DNA from: Crocinitomix sp044361315
Lineage (GTDB): Bacteria > Bacteroidota > Bacteroidia > Flavobacteriales_D > Crocinitomicaceae
NCBI GenBank assembly: GCA_044361315.1
Contig: JBIKJA010000012.1
Span: forward strand, 1 to 64,000
Length of the DNA stretch: 64,000 nucleotides
Direction of reading: 5' to 3'
The number at the start of each line of letters is the position of its first letter. Within the stretch, counting starts at the first letter, position 1. This document shows, one piece after another, positions 25,996 through 35,058 of the stretch. The notes beneath the pieces were generated by a model, which worked only from the letters and a program-made list of their open reading frames with translations, was not told the origin of the DNA and did no database searches. Both the position numbers and the translations under genes were made by a program.

Positions 25996-28212
25996 TTAAA
26001 CTCGATCAACGGTTTTCACACCATTAATTTGTTCAAATTTTAAAATCAACTCGTCTAAATGTTCTGTATCAAATACATATAACATGATTTTACCTTCAAA
26101 TACGCCGTCATTTGTTTCGAAACTAATTGACTTCATGTTGATTTCGTGTTGCTTTGAAATAATGTTTGTGATACTGTTTACAATCCCTATGTCATCAATA
26201 CCGGTAATTATTAATCCGCACAAACGTTCGCGGATCCGGTCGCTTTTCCAAGTCGCTCGTAAAACGCGATAAGCGTAATTAGACATCAATTGGGTTGCAT
26301 TCGGACAATTGGATCGATGAATTTTTATTCCCTCCGAAACTGTAATAAAGCCAAATACTCGATCGCCAGGGATTGGATTACAACAATTTGCGAGTTTGTA
26401 TTCAAATTCTTTAAAGTCATCGCCAATCACAATGGTATCTTTTTTAATATCAACGCCGGCAATTATTTTTTTGTAATCTATTTGTTGCGTCTCGGTTTTG
26501 ATGGCTTTTGGCGCAATAAAATTTTTGTTTTCAATTTTTAATTCTTTTAAGCGGGATAAGTTGATTTTACCTTTAGCAATTTGGTAATACAACTCCATGG
26601 TGCCTATGATGCCAAAGAGTTTTTCGATAATGTGAATATTCTCTCCTAAAAAATTAACCTTCATTTGGTTAAGTTTCCGTTTCAAGATTTCTTTCCCGTC
26701 AGCAGCAATTCGTTTTTGCTCCTCTTTAAGTGCAGTATTAATCTTAGATTTAGCACGTGCGGTCGCCACAAATTTTAACCAATCCTCTTTTGGTTTTTGC
26801 TTTTTAGAACGCAAAATCTCTACCTGGTCGCCACTTTTAAGCACGTGACTGAGCGGCATCAATTTCCCATTTACTTTTGCTCCGATACAAGACAAGCCAA
26901 TGTCTGTATGAATGTCGAAAGCAAAATCGAGGGTGGTGGAGTTGGTTGGTAATACCCTTAAATCTCCTTTTGGTGTAAAAATGTAAATTTCGTCACTAAA
27001 TAAATTGAGCTTAAATTCATTGATAAATTCTTCGGCGTCGGTATCGGGATTTTCAAGTAGATCTCTGATTTCGCCTACCCAACGGTCGAATGTGCTTTCA
27101 ATGGTTCTATTTTCTTTGTATTTCCAATGCGCCGCGTAGCCCATTTCAGCGACCTCATCCATTCGTTTGCTTCGAATTTGCACCTCCACCCATTTTCCGG
27201 AAGGACTCATAACGGTGGTGTGCAACGATTCGTATCCATTGGCTTTTGGAATTGAAATCCAATCTCTTAAACGATCAGGATTTGGTTGATAAAAATCGGT
27301 GACAATACTGTAGATTTTCCAAGCATCCGATTTTTCTTTTTCAATTGGGGTATCGATAATAATACGAATAGCAAAAATGTCGTAAATTTCATCGAAGGTG
27401 ACATTTTTAGTATGAATTTTATTAAAAATAGACGGAATACTTTTTGTTCGTGCTTTGATGCTAAAATCATACCCTTCACGTTCCATCGCAATTCGAATAG
27501 GGTGGGTGAAGTGTCGAATAAAACGATTTCTGACTGCAGCTGTTTTTTCGAGTTTTTTTTCTAATTGCTCATAAATAGCAGGTTCTTTGTATTTAAAGAT
27601 AATGTCTTCAAATTCATTTTTGATAGCGTTAAATCCAAACCGATGGGCAAGGGGAGCATAAAGAAATTCAGTTTCAGAAGCAATCTTTAATTGTTTATCT
27701 GGGCGCATCGATTGAAGGGTTCGCATATTGTGCAACCGATCAGCGATTTTAATAAATGCCACCCTTAAATCGTCTGAAATAGTGAGAATTAATTTTCTGA
27801 AATTCTCTGCTTGGATCGAAATATTATCATCAAATACCTCAGGGATTTTTGTCAATCCATTGATAATGGTTCGCGTTTTTAATCCAAATAATTCCTCAAT
27901 ATCGTGTAATGTAATGTGCGTGTCTTCAACGGTATCGTGCAAAAGCGCTGCGACAATTGCTGTGGTACCTAGCCCCATTTCTTCGGCACAAATTCGTGCC
28001 ACTGCAATCGGGTGAAGTATATACGGTTCTCCCGATTTTCGTCGCATATCTTTGTGCGCATCTACTGCCACATGAAAAGCTTTCCGAATCAAACGGGTGT
28101 CTTTCCGATTTCGAATTTGTTTACTCGCTCTCAATAATCCTCTGTACGCATTTAAAATTTCAATGCGTTCTTGTTCAAGATCAATCTGTTCAATTTTTTG
28201 TTCCCCTTGCAT
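25996..28212 (-). CDS. RelA/SpoT bifunctional (p)ppGpp synthetase/hydrolase
   Basis: A 738-residue stringent-response enzyme. The N-terminal HD hydrolase domain has the HD pair in ALLHDTVEDT (residues 92-93). The synthetase domain shows TKSIPSIFNKIHTKN, FAIRIIID, PKANGYESLHTTVM and EVQIRSKRMDEVAEMG. TGS (about 395-455), a zinc-finger/CC region (ANCCNPIPGD) and a C-terminal ACT domain follow. Both catalytic domains look intact, so it is likely a Rel/SpoT-type dual enzyme. It starts 1 base after the 448-residue YwqK-repeat gene, which suggests co-translation. Confidence 0.93.
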   Translation of the reverse strand: MQGEQKIEQIDLEQERIEILNAYRGLLRASKQIRNRKDTRLIRKAFHVAVDAHKDMRRKSGEPYILHPIAVARICAEEMGLGTTAIVAALLHDTVEDTHITLHDIEELFGLKTRTIINGLTKIPEVFDDNISIQAENFRKLILTISDDLRVAFIKIADRLHNMRTLQSMRPDKQLKIASETEFLYAPLAHRFGFNAIKNEFEDIIFKYKEPAIYEQLEKKLEKTAAVRNRFIRHFTHPIRIAMEREGYDFSIKARTKSIPSIFNKIHTKNVTFDEIYDIFAIRIIIDTPIEKEKSDAWKIYSIVTDFYQPNPDRLRDWISIPKANGYESLHTTVMSPSGKWVEVQIRSKRMDEVAEMGYAAHWKYKENRTIESTFDRWVGEIRDLLENPDTDAEEFINEFKLNLFSDEIYIFTPKGDLRVLPTNSTTLDFAFDIHTDIGLSCIGAKVNGKLMPLSHVLKSGDQVEILRSKKQKPKEDWLKFVATARAKSKINTALKEEQKRIAADGKEILKRKLNQMKVNFLGENIHIIEKLFGIIGTMELYYQIAKGKINLSRLKELKIENKNFIAPKAIKTETQQIDYKKIIAGVDIKKDTIVIGDDFKEFEYKLANCCNPIPGDRVFGFITVSEGIKIHRSNCPNATQLMSNYAYRVLRATWKSDRIRERLCGLIITGIDDIGIVNSITNIISKQHEINMKSISFETNDGVFEGKIMLYVFDTEHLDELILKFEQINGVKTVDRV

Positions 28213-28213
28213 T

Positions 28214-29560
28214 TTAATAAAATCTCGATCCTACATATTTCCCATTCGCGTCATAGTCTTTCCATTCGCCAAAAGCTTCGCCATTTCGGTATTGCCCTTC
28301 TTCACGTTTTGCACCATTTTGATAATAAAACAACCATTTCCCACTATGTAGAGCATTTGTCCAATAGCCTGTCTCTTTTAATTTTCCATTTTCGTAATAG
28401 TACATCCACTCTCCATTTTGAACTCCTTCTAACCAATTTCCTTGTGTTTTTAATTTACCGTTGGGGTGATAATAAAGCCAAACACCATTTTGAATACCAT
28501 TTGTCCAAAAACCTTCTTCGTTCAATATGCCATTTTCATCGTAATAACTCCATTTGCCTGTTTTATATCCGTCTTTCCAATCTCCAGTTTGACTGAGTTT
28601 TCCATTTTCGTGGTAGATTTTCCAAGGGCCAATTTTTTCTCCTTTTTCATTATATGCGCCTTCTTCTTTGATATTTCCATTTTGATGATAATAAATCCAT
28701 TTCCCTATAAAAAAACCATTGCCACTGGACCCTTCTTGTTCAATTTTACCATTTTCAAAATAATAGAACCAAACTCCTAATTTAACTCCATTTTCCCACC
28801 TTCCTTTTTCGGCAACAAAGCCATTTTCATAATAATAAGTCCATTCGCCAATATGGTGGCCATCCAACCATCGTCCAACTTCTTTAATCTTTCCATTAGG
28901 ATAATAATATTCCCACATCCCTTCTTGATTTCCAGCCTTCAATTCACCTCGCTCAGTCATTTTTCCTAATTCATCGTAATAAGTCCAAAGGCCGTTTTGC
29001 ACACCATTAACCCAAGTACCAATTTTTTTTAGTGTCCCATCAGTATAATAAAATTTCCAAACTCCGTGTTTCAAATTTTTTGACCATTCGCCCAATTCTT
29101 GAATTTGACCATCTTCATAATAATAAATCCAAGCCCCAGTTTGTTCTCCATCTAAAAAACTTCCTTCGTTTTGTATTCTGCCATCTCGGTAATAATACAT
29201 CCAAATCCCTGATTCTTTGCCGCTTTCATAATTTCCGGTGCTGTAGATTTTTCCATTGTCGTGATACGACGTCCATGTTTCCGTTTTTTTTCCATCTACA
29301 TATAAACCAGATTGAAATAAGCTTCCGTTTTCATAAAACGATTCCCAAATTTCGATTTTATTACCATCTTTGAATTTTCCTGTTGAGGATATTTGGCCAT
29401 TTTCGTAATAAAAAATCCATTTCCCAACCTCTTTTTGATTTTTGAACTTGCCTATTTCTTGTAGTTGGCCGCTCGAATAATAAGCTTTGTGTTTTTGGGC
29501 ATAGGAAAGGTTTAAACTGCCAAAAACAAGTAGAAATGTCAGAATTCGAAACATAGTCAT
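28214..29560 (-). CDS. Large YwqK-type MORN-variant repeat protein, secreted
   Basis: A 448-residue protein with a signal peptide (ILTFLLVFGSLNLSYAQ) and about 18 repeats of roughly 23 residues, each close to YYENGKLKExGxWxNGxxxGxW. The repeats run almost to the C-terminus (EWKDYDANGKYVGSRFY). It is the YwqK/MORN-2-like family seen at 13128, but longer and without a lipobox cysteine. Two ATG codons (29560 and 29554) are possible starts. It is the first gene of the block leading to RelA/SpoT. Function unknown; the repeats suggest a surface or periplasmic scaffold. Confidence 0.82.
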   Translation of the reverse strand: MTMFRILTFLLVFGSLNLSYAQKHKAYYSSGQLQEIGKFKNQKEVGKWIFYYENGQISSTGKFKDGNKIEIWESFYENGSLFQSGLYVDGKKTETWTSYHDNGKIYSTGNYESGKESGIWMYYYRDGRIQNEGSFLDGEQTGAWIYYYEDGQIQELGEWSKNLKHGVWKFYYTDGTLKKIGTWVNGVQNGLWTYYDELGKMTERGELKAGNQEGMWEYYYPNGKIKEVGRWLDGHHIGEWTYYYENGFVAEKGRWENGVKLGVWFYYFENGKIEQEGSSGNGFFIGKWIYYHQNGNIKEEGAYNEKGEKIGPWKIYHENGKLSQTGDWKDGYKTGKWSYYDENGILNEEGFWTNGIQNGVWLYYHPNGKLKTQGNWLEGVQNGEWMYYYENGKLKETGYWTNALHSGKWLFYYQNGAKREEGQYRNGEAFGEWKDYDANGKYVGSRFY

Positions 29561-29672
29561 TAATTTAATTTTGTACTTCTGTAAATAATATGGAAAAGTA
29601 TTTAAAATAGCAAGAATTAAATCATTTGATAATGCTTATTTTTAACAAATTTAAAGTTAATAAACATATCTT

Positions 29673-30242
29673 TTGCAAACGATCAAAAATAAAATATGGC
29701 TAGGTTGGTGCGCGTTTTTGTTTGTTGTTTTTCATTTTACTTGTCTCTTTTTTAGTGCTTTACCCTCAAGGTTTTCAAATCAAAAAATGAAGCAAGTTGC
29801 AGATTTTTATATCGAACCGGTTTTTTCACAATCGTGGGGAATGTTTGTTCCAACGCCTATCATTGATGGCCATGTGGAAATTAAATTTTATTTTGAACAA
29901 GATTCGACTGATTGGATTGCTCCGACTGAAGATGCAAGGAAAATTCATTCATTTTTTCCCGGCACGTGGAATGAAGAATTGATTATTGGAGAATCGAATC
30001 TTATTTATTATTTAAATGTTGATTTGGTTGAAATGGGTTGGGAAATGGGAGAACCTTTTCCGGATGAATTAATGGAGAGATTTCACAAAGGGTATAGTTT
30101 CTTTAAAATTAAATATTACATCCAAGGTTATGGTCGGTATTTGTTCGATAGAACTCCTTCGAAAGCTCTTTTTAGATGTTATTTAAGGGATGTTGTGGCT
30201 AAAAAAAGCGGATTAGTTGAACTTCCAATGTTTGAGTTTTGA
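29673..30242 (+). CDS. Membrane-anchored protein of unknown function, partner of the HTTM-like gene
   Basis: A 189-residue protein with an N-terminal hydrophobic segment (FLFVVFHFTCLFFSAL) and a soluble extracytoplasmic part starting near NQKMKQVADFYIEPVFSQSW. Proteins of this type are often found beside HTTM/gamma-carboxylase-like membrane proteins, as here: the next gene begins in its stop codon (TGATG). The only start that fits is TTG 29673, which sits inside a promoter-like TATCTTTTG, so the transcript may be nearly leaderless. I do not know its function. Confidence 0.6.
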   Translation: MQTIKNKIWLGWCAFLFVVFHFTCLFFSALPSRFSNQKMKQVADFYIEPVFSQSWGMFVPTPIIDGHVEIKFYFEQDSTDWIAPTEDARKIHSFFPGTWNEELIIGESNLIYYLNVDLVEMGWEMGEPFPDELMERFHKGYSFFKIKYYIQGYGRYLFDRTPSKALFRCYLRDVVAKKSGLVELPMFEF

Positions 30243-31183
30243 TGTTAAAAAAGATTCCGCAAATATTTCTCCGACCTTTTCCTTTTTGGGATCAGATTGA
30301 TTTTTTTCGAAAGACACTCTATCTATTTCTTTTAATTAATGCATTGATTTTATTACCTATCGTAAATGAAATTTATGGGTATCATGGAATAATTGGAGGT
30401 GTTGGTTGGGATTTGGCAGAACCTTGGTACAAAATGGGGAGCCATGCTTTTTTGTTTTTCCTCAATCACCCTATCAACAGTGGTCATCCTTGGATTATGT
30501 ATGGATTTGTCATCGGGCAAATCCTATCACTTGTTGCAGGTATATTTAATTTTTACCCAAAACTGGCTTCTGTTTTCGTTTACTTTTTTACTGCAAATTT
30601 ATTTAATCGGGCATATTTGGTTTTTACGGGTGGAGAAGTGTTGATATCATTATTACTTTTTTACTTGATGTTTATCCATAAAAGTAATTCGAAAACGCCA
30701 CAAAATGAAGTTCCAATTTTCAGCGAAATACAAACGGTTTTAAATAATACGTTTTATTGGATCTTATTGCTTCAAGTGGTGGCTTTATACTTTTTTTCGA
30801 TACTTTACAAACTGACCGATCCACTTTGGGTAAACGGTACTGCCTTGATGTATATTTCTGAACTTAGTTTTTTTTCAGGGGATACAATGTCGTATCTTTT
30901 TTCTGATAACCTATTTATCTCTCAGTTATTTACCTATTTAGTTTTGTTTTACCAAGGATTATTTCCAATATTAGTTTGGGTGAAACGAATCAAAATCCCA
31001 TACTTACTACTCGGAGTTGCGATTCATTTGGGAATTGCTTGGTGGATGGGGATTTTCACCTTTGGAATAACCATGTGCATTTCATATCTATTGTTTTTGA
31101 CACCTGCTCAAATCGTTAAATTAAAAGGGTTTTTGTCAAAAAATTGGAGTCGGTTATTCTTTAAAAGAAGCAGATCCGAATAA
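30242..31183 (+). CDS. HTTM/vitamin K-dependent gamma-carboxylase-like membrane protein
   Basis: A 313-residue inner-membrane protein with about seven hydrophobic segments (YLFLLINALILLPIV, then LGVAIHLGIAWWMGIFTFGI). The overall layout and the LAEPWYKMGSHAFLFF and LYKLTDPLWVNGTA stretches resemble HTTM-domain proteins, distant relatives of vitamin K-dependent carboxylase. Catalytic residues cannot be assigned, so carboxylase activity should not be assumed. Start ATG 30242 overlaps the stop of the previous gene. It ends head-on against the FKBP lipoprotein gene with no spacer. Confidence 0.65.
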   Translation: MLKKIPQIFLRPFPFWDQIDFFRKTLYLFLLINALILLPIVNEIYGYHGIIGGVGWDLAEPWYKMGSHAFLFFLNHPINSGHPWIMYGFVIGQILSLVAGIFNFYPKLASVFVYFFTANLFNRAYLVFTGGEVLISLLLFYLMFIHKSNSKTPQNEVPIFSEIQTVLNNTFYWILLLQVVALYFFSILYKLTDPLWVNGTALMYISELSFFSGDTMSYLFSDNLFISQLFTYLVLFYQGLFPILVWVKRIKIPYLLLGVAIHLGIAWWMGIFTFGITMCISYLLFLTPAQIVKLKGFLSKNWSRLFFKRSRSE

Positions 31184-32110
31184 TTACATCGGCTTAAACC
31201 GTTTGACTTGAATTAGTTCGATGTCAAATACCAAAGTAGAGAATGGTTCGATTGGTCCACTTCCTTTATCTCCATAAGCCAAATTAAATGGAATAAAAAA
31301 CCTACTGCTTCCGCCTTCTTTCATCAACATTAAACCTTCTTGCCAACCTGGTATCACACCCATTAAGGTCATTTGCGCAGGAATTCCAGAAGGAATTGTT
31401 GATTCGAAAGTACGGCCATCTATAAAACGACCTGTATAATGAACCCGCACGCTATCGGTTAAATTTGGTTTAATTCCATTGCCTTCTTTAATCACCTCGT
31501 ATTGAAGACCACTTTCAGTGACAATTATTCCAGGATTTTCTTTATTGTTATCTAAGAAACTCTGCCCCATTAATTCGTTCATTTCCATATAATAATCCGA
31601 AACTTCTTTGCGTGCTTCAACCAAGGACAAAGAACTTTGTCGATTGTGCATGCCGTCTTGTAGCCCTTTCAACAATATATCAATCTCCATTTTCTGATCA
31701 ATTCCTCGACCAACTAATGATGCCACTAAGGTTTGACCTTCAATTAAGCCGATCGCATAACTTGCATCCGATTTGGACACAAATTCTTCACTTACTCCGC
31801 CATTTTCAATTAAATATAAATCTAAAATACTGTCTACTGCTGAAAGTTCAATTTTGAGTTTTCCATCTCCTAAATAATCCAAAATCCCGCTTTCAACATT
31901 TAACATGTCAAATTTACCAGCAGTTTGTTCGCCGTTATAAACTTGTTGTAACGTAAATCCATTGTCCAAACCAATTGCGTAGCTAATTTTTTCTTCAAAA
32001 CTTTTAAATTTAATTCCTTTATCAACAAGAATTTCTTTCTCAGCAGGACGGTCTTGGCCACAAGACAAAAAAACGAAGCCTACAAATAAAAATTGAAAAT
32101 AACGCACCAT
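31184..32110 (-). CDS. FKBP-type peptidyl-prolyl isomerase, lipoprotein
   Basis: A 308-residue exported isomerase. The lipobox FVFLSC gives lipidation near residue 18. A helical FKBP N-terminal dimer-type region (about 40-190) precedes the FKBP catalytic domain (about 205-305) with VHYTGRFIDGRTFEST, VIPGWQEGLMLM and FFIPFNLAYGDKGSG. It likely assists folding of outer-membrane or secreted proteins. It overlaps the second FKBP gene by 1 base; the two form a tandem pair. Confidence 0.88.
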   Translation of the reverse strand: MVRYFQFLFVGFVFLSCGQDRPAEKEILVDKGIKFKSFEEKISYAIGLDNGFTLQQVYNGEQTAGKFDMLNVESGILDYLGDGKLKIELSAVDSILDLYLIENGGVSEEFVSKSDASYAIGLIEGQTLVASLVGRGIDQKMEIDILLKGLQDGMHNRQSSLSLVEARKEVSDYYMEMNELMGQSFLDNNKENPGIIVTESGLQYEVIKEGNGIKPNLTDSVRVHYTGRFIDGRTFESTIPSGIPAQMTLMGVIPGWQEGLMLMKEGGSSRFFIPFNLAYGDKGSGPIEPFSTLVFDIELIQVKRFKPM

Positions 32111-32709
32111 TAATTAAAAGAAATAAGTTCAACCTCAAAGATCAACGCCATATAAGGTTTAATTGGGCCTCCTGGATGTGGTGTAGCACCATAAGCCAAA
32201 TCATGTGGAATATATAAACGCCATTTTGAACCTGAAGGCATTAATTGGAGGGCTTCAGTCCAGCCTTTTATTACTTGAGTGACACCAAATGTTGCAGGTT
32301 CACCTCGGCTAACACTGCTGTCAAAAACAGTTCCATCGGTTAGTGTACCATGATAATGTACGGTTACTTCAGAAGAAGGACTTGGTTTGTCGCCATTCCC
32401 TTGTTCGATAATTTCGTATTGTAAACCAGAAGGAAGTGCGACCACCTCTGAACGTTTTGAATTTGATGAAAGAAATTGTTCACCAGCATCTTTAAATTCA
32501 GCATAAACTAGTGAATTCATGGCGTCAACATAAGCACCAATTTTACTATTTGCTTCTTGTGGTGTAAATTTTAAGGGCTTGTTTTGAAAGGTCGCTTCAA
32601 TTCCTTCTAAAAAACTAGCTAAATCTAGTTTATCTAAATTTTGCTCTTGAAGGCTGTGACCTATACTCATTCCGACGCCGTAACTAGCATCTTTTCTTAA
32701 TTGATCCAT
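32110..32709 (-). CDS. FKBP-type peptidyl-prolyl isomerase (Mip/FkpA-like)
   Basis: A 199-residue isomerase with an N-terminal helical dimerisation domain (about 1-95, YGVGMSIGHSLQEQNLDKLD) and a catalytic FKBP domain (about 105-199) with VHYHGTLTDGTVFDSSVSRG, KGWTEALQLMPSGSKW and YIPHDLAYGATPHPGG. No signal peptide is visible, so this one may be cytoplasmic, in contrast to its lipoprotein neighbour. The pair is probably a duplication with different destinations. Confidence 0.87.
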   Translation of the reverse strand: MDQLRKDASYGVGMSIGHSLQEQNLDKLDLASFLEGIEATFQNKPLKFTPQEANSKIGAYVDAMNSLVYAEFKDAGEQFLSSNSKRSEVVALPSGLQYEIIEQGNGDKPSPSSEVTVHYHGTLTDGTVFDSSVSRGEPATFGVTQVIKGWTEALQLMPSGSKWRLYIPHDLAYGATPHPGGPIKPYMALIFEVELISFN

Positions 32710-32768
32710 GATTTTATTTTTTGCTAAGATACGATAAAACTAAAATGTGAAGAAGTTTTTACAGCAGG

Positions 32769-33190
32769 TTATTTTTGTTCCAAGACAAAGAAAGCAGTTC
32801 GTCGATTTCTTTGATGCGCCACTTCGCGTTCAGCTTTGGTTGCTAAATCAGCGATGTATTCAATGGTCATAATTTCAACCACACCTGCTTCGTTTGTGAT
32901 TTCCGCCGGCATTGTTTCTCCATAGCCTTTTGGTTTTAATCGTTCGATAGGAATGTGGTGTTCCACCAAATAATCGACAACACTTTGTGCTCTTCTTTCA
33001 GATAATTTTAAGTTGTAATCGTCGTTTCCTCGCTGATCCGTGTGTGATCGGATTTCAATCACCAAGTTATCGTTTAATTCTAAAAATTCGATAAGGTTTT
33101 CTAAAATCAACATCGACTCAGGACGAAGGTTTGCGCTATCAAAGTCGTATTCAATCCCCTCGATTGTGATCTCTCCTTTCGGAATTTTTT
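32769..33190 (-). pseudogene. OmpA-family C-terminal domain, 5' part missing
   Basis: The minus frame reads a complete OmpA peptidoglycan-binding domain: IEYDFDSANLRPES, EIRSHTDQRGNDDYNLKLS, RRAQSVVDYL, KPKGYGETMP and HQRNRRTAFFVL. Upstream of EKIPKGEITIEG the homology stops at about 33190, exactly where a plus-strand fragment of another gene begins. The only ATG (33113) would start inside the domain and omit the export signal. The N-terminal region (signal, WD/TPR or barrel part) is lost. It was probably an OmpA/PorE-like envelope protein. Confidence 0.75.
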
Positions 33191-33191
33191 C

Positions 33192-33551
33192 ATGGAAATT
33201 GGGCTGAACGGAGAGTATTGGGTTGTTTACACCAATGATGATGGTTGTTCTGTTACTACTGATAGAATTGATAGCCAGATTATTATTACCGATGTTAGTG
33301 TAAAAGAAAACGAATTACCACTTTTGGTGAAAGTTTATCCAAATCCTGCAACATCAACCGTTTTTGTTGAGTTTGATGGGCAATTAGATGCGATTCTTAT
33401 GTACGGTATGGATGGTAGTTTGATTTACAAACCCCAAAATATCGATACCGGAATTACTCAAATGGATTTAGACTTTTTACCAGCAGGAACGTATTTACTT
33501 CAATTGTTAAAGGATGATCAAGTGGTGATTAAAAAAATCATCAAACAATAA
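33192..33551 (+). pseudogene. C-terminal fragment of a T9SS-secreted protein
   Basis: A 119-residue frame that reads only the end of a larger secreted protein: GEYWVVYTNDDGCS, typical of the last extracellular repeat in such proteins, then a type A T9SS sorting domain (VYPNPATSTVFVEF, LPAGTYLLQLLKDD, KKIIKQ end). There is no signal peptide, so it cannot be exported. It begins where the OmpA fragment begins on the other strand. It abuts the PLP-enzyme gene end to end. Confidence 0.72.
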
Positions 33552-34823
33552 TTAACTTTTAACAAACTCATCAACAGTTTCCAAAAAAGCATCAATTTCT
33601 TGATAAGTGTTGTAAATATGGGTTGAGATTCTCAAACAATTTATATTGTTCTCCGGCACGTAACGTGTGGTGATTAATTTATCTGAACATTTTTTTTGCA
33701 ATTCGCTTAAATCTCGGTTCTTTATTTTAAATGAAACTTGTGCACCTCTCGACTGAGCTTCTGTTGGCGTCAACATTTGAATGGCGGGATTTAAGTTGAT
33801 TAAGTGGTCTTGTAAATAAGTCGCTAATTTTCGAACACGAGCTTCGATATGATTTCTTCCTATCTGGTTTTGAAAATGGATGGCTGCGGAAATGCCTTTA
33901 AACAATGCAGCGTTTTGAGTGCCATAATAATACCGATGCCCGTTATCGACGTACCCTTTTAATTGAGGATTTTCTGCGTGCATATCCCAACCTGTGTCCA
34001 TGCCACCCCCACCATAATAGGCTTGTACTTCATTTCTTTTGGCTGCAGAAATATATAAAAATGCCGTTCCTTTTGGACCATTCATCCATTTATGGCAACA
34101 ACTCGCATAGAAATCACATCCTAAATCTTTCATGTCAATAACAATCATTCCAGGAGGATGAGCCCCATCAATGAAGCTATAAATACCAAGTTCCTTCGTA
34201 ATTTGACAGATTTCTTTAATGGGCAATATTTGCCCGATGGTACATGGAATATGAGGTAAACTAATTGCTTTTGTTTTCTTAGAGATTATTTTTTTAAAAT
34301 TTTCAATCGTCTCTTCTGCCGTAAAACCTAAATCGAACGTTTTGATCACGATACCATCAATTTTTGCACGGTTAAGCCATGGTCCAGCGTTCCCTACGTG
34401 TTCATGTTTGGTCAGAATTACTTCATCTCCTTTTTTTAAATTTAATCCCCAACAAATGATATTAATTCCCTCGGTTACATTTCTCGTCAAGCTGATTTCG
34501 TCCGTTGCACTGCCAATAAATTTTGACAAGGATTCGATTGCCTCTTCTTCGTTTCCTCCATATCGCCCCGTTGATTCGATTAAAAACATTTCATCTTGAA
34601 GTGTATTTAATACTCGAAATGGAGACGGTCCCATGGTGCCATTGTTCAAAAAGATTCTCTCAGAAGTTAAGGGAAATTGAGCGCGTACCGCTTTCCAGTA
34701 ATTTTCATCATCCGAAAAAATAGCAGGCAGTTCGTCGTTTTGCCCCTTCAGGTTAAATTGAGGAAGGGTGATTGCTCCAGCCATTAAGAAACTGTTTCGT
34801 ATAAATGATCTTCGGTTTGACAT
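33552..34823 (-). CDS. Class V aminotransferase-fold PLP enzyme, exported type
   Basis: A 423-residue enzyme of the isopenicillin N epimerase/cysteine desulfurase-like group. The PLP-binding lysine is in CCHKWMNGPKG, with IDGAHPPGMIVIDM (cofactor aspartate) and FLNNGTMGPSP near the start. The N-terminus NRRSFIRNSFLMAGAITLP resembles a Tat-type signal with a single-arginine-pair motif, suggesting export of the folded holoenzyme. The substrate is unknown. Class V members without neighbours cannot be assigned further; a desulfurase role is unlikely because no Fe-S genes are near. Confidence 0.8.
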   Translation of the reverse strand: MSNRRSFIRNSFLMAGAITLPQFNLKGQNDELPAIFSDDENYWKAVRAQFPLTSERIFLNNGTMGPSPFRVLNTLQDEMFLIESTGRYGGNEEEAIESLSKFIGSATDEISLTRNVTEGINIICWGLNLKKGDEVILTKHEHVGNAGPWLNRAKIDGIVIKTFDLGFTAEETIENFKKIISKKTKAISLPHIPCTIGQILPIKEICQITKELGIYSFIDGAHPPGMIVIDMKDLGCDFYASCCHKWMNGPKGTAFLYISAAKRNEVQAYYGGGGMDTGWDMHAENPQLKGYVDNGHRYYYGTQNAALFKGISAAIHFQNQIGRNHIEARVRKLATYLQDHLINLNPAIQMLTPTEAQSRGAQVSFKIKNRDLSELQKKCSDKLITTRYVPENNINCLRISTHIYNTYQEIDAFLETVDEFVKS

Positions 34824-35002
34824 GGTTGTAATTTTCTGTGATGGAACAAACTTAAGAGAAAATATTAATTTTCAACCAACTCAATCAAACTTCCTGTTTT
34901 TAGATGCAAAAAAAGGAATAAGTTTGTGGTCAATTCTCCCCAAAGTTCTTTCTATCAATTTTGACTCATCACCTAAAAAATAAATTAAAAAATATTTAAT
35001 AA

Positions 35003-35016
35003 TTATGCTTGCATAA
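35003..35016. promoter_or_regulatory. Candidate MarR operator
   Basis: TTATGC-TT-GCATAA is an inverted repeat with 6-bp arms that covers the -33 box (TTG 35009-35011) of the MarR gene promoter, as expected for an autorepressor site. Confidence 0.5.
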
Positions 35017-35038
35017 TAAATTATAAATAATAACTTTG
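35009..35038 (+). promoter_or_regulatory. Promoter of the beta-oxidation operon
   Basis: TTG (35009-35011), 19 bases, then TAACTTTG (35031-35038): a full match to the Bacteroidota consensus, 20 bases before the MarR ATG. Confidence 0.75.
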
Positions 35039-35058
35039 AAGAAATACAACTAGTTTAA

